Part shown: positions 30,660 to 35,788 of the stretch, one piece after another
How positions within the stretch are numbered: position 1 is the first letter of the stretch
Layout: each line of letters opens with the position of its first letter
NCBI GenBank assembly: GCA_947179265.1
Contig: CAMXBB010000001.1
Location: 1 to 35,788, forward strand
Length of the DNA stretch: 35,788 bases
Direction: 5' to 3'
Source: an uncultured Bacillota bacterium
GTDB taxonomy: Bacteria > Bacillota_I > Bacilli_A > RF39 > UBA660
Translations under genes and position numbers: made by a program
The notes under the pieces: model-generated
The model's database searches: none
What the model was told of the DNA's origin: nothing
What the model saw: the letters and a program-made list of their open reading frames with translations, nothing else

Positions 30660-30688
30660 TTGTATATTCGATAAATATGTGCTAAAAT
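30660..30688 (+). promoter_or_regulatory. rplS promoter
   Basis: TTGTAT (30660-30665) is 17 bases from TAAAAT (30683-30688) with an extended TGc. The transcript would carry a leader of about 80 bases. Confidence 0.7.
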
Positions 30689-30694
30689 ATACTT

Positions 30695-30765
30695 GCTTTT
30701 GAGAAAAAGACAAATATAATCCGCTAATAATGATTATGATTATATGGGTGTATAATTTAGAAAGG
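30695..30765 (+). promoter_or_regulatory. Putative L19 autoregulatory leader
   Basis: ATATAATC (30714-30721) pairs perfectly with GATTATAT (30738-30745), with an inner TAAT/ATTA pairing, so the stem is flanked by CCGCT on the loop side and GGGTG after it. It lies directly before the AAAGGAG of rplS. Firmicute rplS genes are known to have a small leader that binds L19; I judge this by position and shape, not by a model. Confidence 0.5.
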
Positions 30766-30774
30766 AGTGTACTT

Positions 30775-31113
30775 ATGAATTTAGTTGATAAAGTTAATGC
30801 TAAATCAGTAAGACAAGATATTCCTGAATTTCGTGTTGGAGATACTGTAAGAGTAGACTATAAGATTCAAGAAGGTAAAACAAGTAGAATTCAAGCATTT
30901 GAAGGTTTAGTTACTTCTATTAAAGGTGGATCTATTAGCAAGACTTTTACTGTAAGAAAGAAAAGTAGTGGAATTGCTGTAAAAAGAGTATTTAAAGTTA
31001 ATTCTCCATTAATCGATAAGATCGTTGTAGTTAGAAAAGGTATGGTTCGTAGAGCTAAACTTAACTTCATCGATGGAATGGCTAAGGAATACAAAGTTAA
31101 AGAAAGAAATTAA
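30775..31113 (+). CDS. rplS: 50S ribosomal protein L19
   Basis: L19 sits at the interface of the two ribosomal subunits. The 112 residues match the family: FRVGDTVRVDYKIQEGKTSRIQAFEG, then RKKSSGIAVKRVFKVNSPLIDKI and RRAKLNFI. I use the ATG at 30775, seven bases after AAAGGAG; an earlier in-frame ATG would lie within the leader. The terminator overlaps its stop codon. In Bacillus rplS follows trmD; here it does not. Confidence 0.98.
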   Translation: MNLVDKVNAKSVRQDIPEFRVGDTVRVDYKIQEGKTSRIQAFEGLVTSIKGGSISKTFTVRKKSSGIAVKRVFKVNSPLIDKIVVVRKGMVRRAKLNFIDGMAKEYKVKERN

Positions 31114-31127
31114 TTCTTTCTTTTTTT
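31099..31127 (+). terminator. rplS terminator, overlapping the stop codon
   Basis: AAAGAAAGAA pairs perfectly with TTCTTTCTTT around an ATTAA loop that contains the TAA stop, followed by seven T. Confidence 0.9.
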
Positions 31128-31148
31128 GTATAATAAATTTGATTATCA

Positions 31149-31157
31149 TGATATAAT
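31149..31157 (+). promoter_or_regulatory. Extended -10 promoter of lepB
   Basis: TGaTATAAT (31149-31157) lies 17 bases before the lepB ATG. It has no convincing -35. Confidence 0.55.
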
Positions 31158-31174
31158 AAAATAGGTGAAGATGT

Positions 31175-31801
31175 ATGACGAGAAAGAAAAAACAAGACAA
31201 AGAAAAACTAACTACTAAAGAAAAAACAATTCAAGAAAATACTAAGAAAGCATCTAGGGATATGTTTTTAGAATATGCCCCATATTTAATCATAATAGCA
31301 TTTGTAGTAATAATTCGTATTTTTATAGCAACACCAATAGATGTAAATGGATCAAGCATGAATCCTACTCTTAAAAATAATGATATTATGATTCTTTATA
31401 AACTTACAAAGAGAATAAGAGGAATTAAAAGATTTGATATTGTTGTAATCGAAACGGATAGTGGGAAGCTAATTAAGAGAGTAATTGGCCTTCCTGGAGA
31501 TAAATTAAAGTATGAGACTGTTACTTCAGAGGACGGAGAAGAAAGTTCATATTTATTAATTAATGGCGAGAAGGTAGAAGAAGAATTCTTACCAGAGTCT
31601 TATCGAAATGCAACTTGTTCAACTGAATGGACTATCTGTAATGAAGAAATTATTATTCCTGACAATGAATATTATGTAATGGGAGATAATAGAGGAGACT
31701 CTAGAGATTCAAGGATGATTGGTACAATCGAATATGATAAGATTCTTGGAACAACAGAACTTACTATTTTTCCTTTCAATAGATTTGGAAAAAAAGAATA
31801 A
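31175..31801 (+). CDS. lepB: Signal peptidase I
   Basis: LepB removes signal peptides from exported proteins at the outer face of the membrane. The 208 residues have a lysine-rich cytoplasmic N-terminus (1-30), one membrane helix (about 35-52), the serine nucleophile Ser61 in GSSMNPT and the general base Lys101 in LIKRVIGLPGD. Box E reads YVMGDNRGDSRDSR, the canonical end of the active site. The loop at about 143-155 has two cysteines (CSTEWTIC). The start has AGGTGAAG upstream. It is followed four bases later by a GNAT gene. Confidence 0.96.
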   Translation: MTRKKKQDKEKLTTKEKTIQENTKKASRDMFLEYAPYLIIIAFVVIIRIFIATPIDVNGSSMNPTLKNNDIMILYKLTKRIRGIKRFDIVVIETDSGKLIKRVIGLPGDKLKYETVTSEDGEESSYLLINGEKVEEEFLPESYRNATCSTEWTICNEEIIIPDNEYYVMGDNRGDSRDSRMIGTIEYDKILGTTELTIFPFNRFGKKE

Positions 31802-31804
31802 TTT

Positions 31805-32218
31805 ATGAACTATAATATACGTGATGCATCAAAGAATGATATTGAGTTATTAAAAGAATATAAAAGACATAGTATATTTGACTATACTGATGATTTAAGT
31901 GATGGAGAAATAAAAAGAATTAATGATTACATTGAAAACAATCTCAATATCAATAAATATAAAATTGTAATTGTGAATGATAATATAATAGGTGCCTATT
32001 TGGTAACTGATGAACATTTGTTGAATGAGATATACATTGAAGAATATTGGCGTAATCAAGGGATTGGTTCTAGCATTATTAAAGACTTGATAAAAGAGTA
32101 TAAAACTTTAAATCTTTGGGTATATAAAAATAATAAGGCGATAAAACTATATGAAAGTTTAGGATTTAAGATAGAAAAGATAACCGATTCAAGGTACTAT
32201 ATGGTATATTATCAATAA
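31805..32218 (+). CDS. GNAT family acetyltransferase
   Basis: A 137-residue GNAT fold with the acetyl-CoA pyrophosphate loop RNQGIGSSII (83-92) after the NEIYIEEYW strand, and LWVYKNNKAIKLYESLGF in the last motif, where the Tyr and the NxxAxxxY pattern are typical. The substrate is not predictable; it could modify a small molecule or a protein N-terminus. It starts four bases after lepB with a poor binding site, so coupling is likely. No terminator was found behind it. Confidence 0.9.
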   Translation: MNYNIRDASKNDIELLKEYKRHSIFDYTDDLSDGEIKRINDYIENNLNINKYKIVIVNDNIIGAYLVTDEHLLNEIYIEEYWRNQGIGSSIIKDLIKEYKTLNLWVYKNNKAIKLYESLGFKIEKITDSRYYMVYYQ

Positions 32219-32221
32219 TGG

Positions 32222-32250
32222 TTTTCAAAAAATAAGTATTATGTTATAAT
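32222..32250 (+). promoter_or_regulatory. Promoter of the 32274 membrane-protein gene
   Basis: TTTTCA (32222-32227) is 17 bases from TATAAT (32245-32250) with an extended TGt. Confidence 0.6.
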
Positions 32251-32273
32251 ACATTTAATTGATGGGGTGAATT

Positions 32274-32984
32274 ATGAAAAAGTATTTTACTTTAATTTTG
32301 GCTAGTGTAATATTATTGTTATCTCTAGTTAATGGATGGTTTTTAGATCAAATTGTTGATAGATCTATATTTTGGGGATTTGTTCCTAGTGCTTTACTAA
32401 TAGTATTGTTTATTATTTGTTTTAGAGATGCTATTAGAGATATTAAGGAAGCAAAGAAATTAAAAGATTCGAATAATGAAAAAAAGTCAGAGTCTAAGAG
32501 TGAAAAGAAATCAGAAACTAAGAAGGAAATCAAAGCTAAAAAAGAATTGGAATATGAAATAAAATCACGAGCTCAATTTGCAAAAGTTGGATTATTTATC
32601 TTATTTATAAATATTGTCTTAGTAATTATTATTCCTTTCCGTTCAATAAGAGTTGATATTGACTTTGACATATTTTATGATGAGAGAAGTTATTTGATTG
32701 ACAAGATTGAAAGCTATGAAATAGCTCCTAATGAAGATGGAGAGGTGTCTATTCATAGTATGTATAGTGGAATCTCTTCCAATAGAAGAATTCATGTATA
32801 TGATCATGATGATGATTACCTAACAGTTGGTTTTTATGTATCGGAGAAAATGCCTTTTAAGAGTGCAATGTTAATCTATACTAATCATGAAAAATCAAGC
32901 TTTAATGACCTTTTAAATATTAAAGAAGAACTTGAAATCAAAGAAATTGATAAAAACTGGTATTTTATTGAATATAAAAAGTAA
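32274..32984 (+). CDS. Three-helix membrane protein of unknown function
   Basis: The 236 residues have membrane helices at about 5-25, 32-50 and 104-122. Helices two and three are joined by a 45-residue, Lys/Glu/Ser-rich linker (KKSESKSEKKSETKKE) that is probably cytoplasmic. The 115 residues after helix three probably lie outside and are beta-rich (EVSIHSMYSGISSNRRIHVYD). I recognise no family. The start has GGGGTGA. It is a single-gene unit with its own promoter and terminator, which suggests an accessory role. Confidence 0.75.
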   Translation: MKKYFTLILASVILLLSLVNGWFLDQIVDRSIFWGFVPSALLIVLFIICFRDAIRDIKEAKKLKDSNNEKKSESKSEKKSETKKEIKAKKELEYEIKSRAQFAKVGLFILFINIVLVIIIPFRSIRVDIDFDIFYDERSYLIDKIESYEIAPNEDGEVSIHSMYSGISSNRRIHVYDHDDDYLTVGFYVSEKMPFKSAMLIYTNHEKSSFNDLLNIKEELEIKEIDKNWYFIEYKK

Positions 32985-32985
32985 G

Positions 32986-33007
32986 AAGAGATATAATCTC
33001 TTTTTTT
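32986..33007 (+). terminator. Terminator after the 32274 gene
   Basis: AAGAGAT pairs with ATCTCTT around an ATA loop and is followed by a T-run. Confidence 0.85.
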
Positions 33008-33050
33008 ATGTAAAAAGGTTAATCTTTTTCATATAATTTTCATATTTCAA

Positions 33051-33079
33051 TTGAATATTATTTAGATTTATAATATTAT
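33051..33079 (+). promoter_or_regulatory. Promoter of the 33105 gene
   Basis: TTGAAT (33051-33056) is 17 bases from TATTAT (33074-33079). The surroundings are very AT-rich, so other -10 choices are possible. Confidence 0.5.
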
Positions 33080-33104
33080 TTATCTATAGATAGGAAGTGA
33101 AAGT

Positions 33105-33734
33105 ATGAGTAATGATGAAAATAATGCAGTAACTAATGCAGAAAATAGCGGAAACAATAAAGATAATATGACTGTTGATGCTTTTGGTAACTATGTTAAT
33201 GCAGAATCTACTCAAAAAAATGTTGGTGATAAGAAAGGACCAGACAAGAAACTTATAATGATTATTGGTGGAGTTGTTGCAGCTCTTGCTGTGGTAATTA
33301 TCTTGTTAAACTTGCTTGGTGGCGGAGGAGCAAGAGGAGTTGCTGAAAAGTACGCTAAAGCCTATAAGAACCTTGATGCCAAAGCAATAGTTAATCTATT
33401 ACCTAAGGATGTAGTAGATAAATCAAATACAGATGATTTTGATTTGGAAGGAACTTTAAAAGAACAATTTGATACTTTAAAAGAGTTAGAGATTTCGATT
33501 GAATCAGTTAGTGTTAATAGTGATGAGAAAGTATTAACTAAAGAAGAGATAGAAGATAATTCTTCTTCATTGGAATATTATGGAATTGATGTCAAGGATG
33601 TTTCTGAAGCTATAGTATTTACTATCAAATTAACTGCTAAAAATAAGGATGGAGATACTAAAGATGGAGAAGAGAAAGTAACTGTATTAAAATACAAAGG
33701 ATCTTGGGAGTTGCTTCCATTTGATATATCTTAA
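33105..33734 (+). CDS. Membrane-anchored protein with an NTF2/DUF4878-like outer domain
   Basis: The 209 residues have a disordered Asn-rich cytoplasmic part (1-48), one membrane helix (about 50-71), a Gly-rich turn (LLGGGGARG) and an outer domain of about 130 residues. The outer domain begins VAEKYAKAYKNLDAKAIVNLLP, the helix pattern typical of DUF4878/NTF2-like lipoprotein and TcaA-type domains, and ends KYKGSWELLPFDIS. A sensor or ligand-binding role is plausible but not shown. The start has AGGAAGTG. A terminator follows its stop. Confidence 0.75.
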   Translation: MSNDENNAVTNAENSGNNKDNMTVDAFGNYVNAESTQKNVGDKKGPDKKLIMIIGGVVAALAVVIILLNLLGGGGARGVAEKYAKAYKNLDAKAIVNLLPKDVVDKSNTDDFDLEGTLKEQFDTLKELEISIESVSVNSDEKVLTKEEIEDNSSSLEYYGIDVKDVSEAIVFTIKLTAKNKDGDTKDGEEKVTVLKYKGSWELLPFDIS

Positions 33735-33759
33735 AAGATTGATCTTTCAATCTTTTTTT
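33733..33759 (+). terminator. Terminator after the 33105 gene
   Basis: AAAGATTGA pairs perfectly with TCAATCTTT around a TCTT loop, followed by a T-run. It overlaps the stop codon. Confidence 0.9.
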
Positions 33760-33760
33760 G

Positions 33761-33789
33761 TTGCTACATTTAGTTATATTTGATATATT
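33761..33789 (+). promoter_or_regulatory. Promoter of the HepT-like/NTase cassette
   Basis: TTGCTA (33761-33766) is 17 bases from TATATT (33784-33789) with an extended TGa. Confidence 0.55.
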
Positions 33790-33828
33790 ACAATTATTAA
33801 AAATGCAATATTTTAGGAGTGAGCCAGT

Positions 33829-34227
33829 ATGATGAGTAAAAGTGATTTAGAAGCCATTGAAAAAATTATTATACGATTACTTGAATTAAAAATTGTCACA
33901 AGTAATCATGATGAAAAGTTCTTTTATGATAATTTAGAAATGAATATCCTAATTGATTATATCGAAGAAATATCATCATGTCTTAGATTGATAAGTGAAT
34001 CAATTAAGAATAAATATACTAATGTTTCGTGGGATGTTATTGATAAAGAAAGAGATTATGATGAATTTTTAGACATGAGTAGCATGAATGTTGGTAAAGC
34101 ATGTAAGCTTGCCTATAGCATTTATGATACTTTATATGATGACTTGATGATGATATTATCAGCGAATATTGATGATTATAATCATGAATTATGTGAAAAA
34201 CGTCGTAATGAATTGAAAGGAGATTAA
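33829..34227 (+). CDS. HepT-like all-helical protein, toxin motif missing
   Basis: This 132-residue protein is predicted all-helical. Residues 28-110 line up by eye with HepT/DUF86 proteins: an early helix (FFYDNLEMNILIDYIEEISSCLRLISESI), then KYTNVSWDVIDKER, matching the KYPDIPWRKIIGLR of that family, and a final long helix. The catalytic R-x4-H of HepT RNases is not present; Arg75 is followed by DYDEF. It may therefore be an inactive relative or a binding partner rather than a toxin. The start follows AGGAG at nine bases. It is the first of a three-gene set with gaps of two and eight bases. The assignment is tentative. Confidence 0.45.
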   Translation: MMSKSDLEAIEKIIIRLLELKIVTSNHDEKFFYDNLEMNILIDYIEEISSCLRLISESIKNKYTNVSWDVIDKERDYDEFLDMSSMNVGKACKLAYSIYDTLYDDLMMILSANIDDYNHELCEKRRNELKGD

Positions 34228-34229
34228 CT

Positions 34230-34637
34230 ATGAAGGATTTGATGAAAACCAATTGCTATGATATTGAAGATGCTATGATTATTGTTGGAAGTTGTTTCCC
34301 AAGAATGCAACCCTTTGCTTATGAAGAATTAAAGAAGATTTCTGATAATATCTATGATGTTTGCTTAGAGAGTACGCATCTTAATATGGCGATTACCAAA
34401 ATAGTTGGAATGTTATGTAGAGTTAATGTTAGAAAATTAATATTTGCATCTGTTGATAAATCACCACATTGCGTTCAATTACATTATATTGAAAGTGAGA
34501 TAAGAAAAGCTATGGCTTTGAAAGATTTGGAGATTACTCATTATGTTGCTGTTGATAATAAGTTGATTAGCATTGATGAAAAGACGATAAAGATGTCTAA
34601 GTCATTGAGTGAGCTTCAAAGTAATATAGAAATATAG
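34230..34637 (+). CDS. Five-cysteine protein of unknown function
   Basis: The 135 residues have five cysteines (9, 22, 45, 63, 81), notably in VGSCFPR and SPHCVQLHYI, the latter with nearby His80 and His85. Alternating strands and helices (IIVGS, KLIFASVDKSPH) suggest a small alpha/beta fold. A cofactor site, such as an Fe-S cluster, is possible. I recognise no named family with confidence. The start has GGAG upstream, two bases after the HepT-like gene, and a nucleotidyltransferase gene follows eight bases later. Confidence 0.55.
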   Translation: MKDLMKTNCYDIEDAMIIVGSCFPRMQPFAYEELKKISDNIYDVCLESTHLNMAITKIVGMLCRVNVRKLIFASVDKSPHCVQLHYIESEIRKAMALKDLEITHYVAVDNKLISIDEKTIKMSKSLSELQSNIEI

Positions 34638-34645
34638 GTGAATAT

Positions 34646-35167
34646 ATGAAATGTAGTGTTAAGTATAATGAAGGAATCGATGAATTTACTGAGGATTTGT
34701 CCTTAGAGATGCGTTTAAAAAGATATATTAAAGATAAATTTTATCCAGCTTATGTAATAGCTCATTTGGCCCCAGTATATTTAGTTGGAGGTTCAATTAG
34801 AGATCTAATGATGGCTAAAGCACCGAAAGACTTAGATTTTATTGTAGTTGGTAATGAGCATAAGGAATGGGTCTTAAAAGTTTTAGAAAGATTTGGCATT
34901 ACTTATTCCTTTAACCGTTTTGGTGGGATGAAATTTACTTATAATGATACCTCTATTGATTTATGGACTGCAGATGATCTATTTTCATCGATGCAATATA
35001 ATGTTGATGGATTATATTATGATTTATCTGCAGATAGATTACTATCATTAACTTTTGCTGATTTTGTACATAAAGGTTTACGAGAGGTTAATCCCGATAA
35101 CAATATTGACGTTGGTAGAGAAAAAAAACTGCAAATGTTTGAAGAAACATTTAAAAAACAAGATTAA
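34646..35167 (+). CDS. Short poly(A) polymerase/CCA-type nucleotidyltransferase head protein
   Basis: The N-terminal head of the class II CCA-adding/poly(A) polymerase family is clear: LVGGSIRDL (46-54), then KDLDFIV with Asp62 and Asp64, and a third carboxylate Asp105 in IDLWT. All three metal ligands of the active site are present. At 173 residues it lacks the neck, body and tail domains of true CCA enzymes (about 400 or more), so a housekeeping CCA role is unlikely; a small stand-alone nucleotidyltransferase that modifies a protein, RNA or small molecule is the natural reading. The start follows AGGTGA. It closes the three-gene set, ended by the terminator at 35218. Confidence 0.75.
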   Translation: MKCSVKYNEGIDEFTEDLSLEMRLKRYIKDKFYPAYVIAHLAPVYLVGGSIRDLMMAKAPKDLDFIVVGNEHKEWVLKVLERFGITYSFNRFGGMKFTYNDTSIDLWTADDLFSSMQYNVDGLYYDLSADRLLSLTFADFVHKGLREVNPDNNIDVGREKKLQMFEETFKKQD

Positions 35168-35217
35168 TATAACAAATGCTATATCTATGAAGTTATTCTG
35201 TTTATAGTGTTGATAGG

Positions 35218-35238
35218 AAGACTTTTAAGTCTTTTTTT
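35218..35238 (+). terminator. Terminator of the HepT-like/NTase cassette
   Basis: AAGACT pairs with AGTCTT around a TTTA loop, followed by a T-run. Confidence 0.82.
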
Positions 35239-35248
35239 CTTAGTTTAA

Positions 35249-35277
35249 TTGTACTTAACTATCATATCTAGTATAAT
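35249..35277 (+). promoter_or_regulatory. Promoter of the CYTH-like gene
   Basis: TTGTAC (35249-35254) is 17 bases from a perfect TATAAT (35272-35277). Confidence 0.75.
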
Positions 35278-35306
35278 TAAAGTATAAGTATTGGGAGTGA
35301 TTTGTT

Positions 35307-35771
35307 ATGCACTTAACTAAAAGATTTATTATTTCTTCATTGGAAGAATTAGATATTAGTGAACCTATAAGATATGAAAGATATTATATAAATGATAATT
35401 TAAGAATTCAAAAGAAGAATAATATTTTAGAAAAAGAAATCTTAGATAGTGATAATGTTTTAATAGAAAAGATAACTATTTCTGAAAGTGAATTTGAAAA
35501 ATTAAAAAAGGAAGCGTATTCAGAAATAATTAGAGATAGTTATCTATATATGAAGGATGAACGAGTTTCGATAAAAAAATATTTAGGAAAATATGATGGA
35601 TTTATAAGGGTAGAGGTAAAATTTTCATCAATTGATGAAATGAATAGTTATAAAAAGGAAGAATGGATGAAGAATGATATTACGGATTCTCCTTTAGCTT
35701 TTGATAAATATTTGAGTAAATTATCAAGTGAAGAGTTCTTATTAGAATTAAATAAATATCTTAAGTATTAG
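35307..35771 (+). CDS. Degenerate CYTH-like (triphosphate tunnel) protein
   Basis: The 154-residue protein reads like a CYTH domain. KKYLGKYDGFIRVEVKFSSIDEMNSY (written here without gaps only in part: KYDGFIRVEVKF, then SSIDEMNSY) matches the late EvEF-and-helix block, and ITDSPLAFDKYLSKLSSEE the tail. The N-terminal ExExK metal site of true CYTH enzymes is replaced by HLTKRFI, so triphosphatase or adenylate cyclase activity is doubtful. Basic residues inside the barrel (KKYLGK, RYERYY, LRIQKK) are kept, so it may still bind a phosphate-rich ligand. It has GGGAGTG upstream and its own promoter. The gene ends 17 bases before the window edge. Confidence 0.55.
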   Translation: MHLTKRFIISSLEELDISEPIRYERYYINDNLRIQKKNNILEKEILDSDNVLIEKITISESEFEKLKKEAYSEIIRDSYLYMKDERVSIKKYLGKYDGFIRVEVKFSSIDEMNSYKKEEWMKNDITDSPLAFDKYLSKLSSEEFLLELNKYLKY

Positions 35772-35788
35772 TATGAGTACTTTCTATC

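Overview
The window is AT-rich, tightly packed bacterial chromosome from a low-GC Bacillota lineage, most likely a Bacilli or Erysipelotrichia relative close to Mollicutes. Supporting markers are a PolC-type replicase, IreB, RNase HIII, and the ireB-ruvX-yrzB-mltG-trmR-trhP-greA gene order known from Bacillus. TGA acts as a stop (for example at the end of ireB) and TGG encodes Trp (the WCGPC motif of thioredoxin), so the standard bacterial code is used. Promoters are near-consensus, usually TTGnnn-17-TATAAT and often with an extended -10 TG. Most units end in perfect hairpins with T-runs, several of which overlap stop codons. No rRNA, CRISPR array, insertion sequence or prophage was seen.

Layout. 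1-1263 is a mostly minus-strand block: an XRE regulator, a transglutaminase-like protein with an unclear start, and tRNA-His(GUG). 1301-4843 holds a small membrane protein, holA, convergent rnhC, then cvpA and a thioredoxin; this looks like a shrunken form of the Bacillus rnhC-zapA-cvpA-polX-mutS2...trxA region. 4857-10119 is a long operon: ireB (kinase-controlled regulator), ruvX, a DUF1292 gene, mltG (glycan terminase), then trmR-trhP1-trhP2, which together should make 5-methoxyuridine at tRNA position 34, and greA. 10145-18259 has an RsmC-like rRNA methyltransferase and rpoB-rpoC with their own promoter and a structured leader. 18258-19495 is a membrane protein of unknown function. 19525-19787 is an orphan, promoter-to-terminator non-coding RNA. 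19791-25702 is an unusually large polC, facing a small YjcZ-like membrane peptide gene. 25951-30645 has ruvA-HAD-ruvB behind a palindromic operator, then queA-tgt (queuosine) and a small membrane protein. 30660-32218 has rplS with a likely autoregulatory leader, lepB and a GNAT acetyltransferase. 32222-35771 is an accessory stretch: two membrane-anchored proteins, a three-gene cassette (HepT-like helical protein, five-cysteine protein, short poly(A)-polymerase-type nucleotidyltransferase) and a degenerate CYTH-like protein.

The most interesting items are the 19561-19787 RNA with no recognised family, the roughly 1922-residue PolC with about five insertions including one that resembles a winged helix, the Asp at the RpoB rifampicin position 526 (E. 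coli numbering), and the HepT-like/Cys-rich/nucleotidyltransferase cassette. All assignments come from reading motifs and context; no searches were run.
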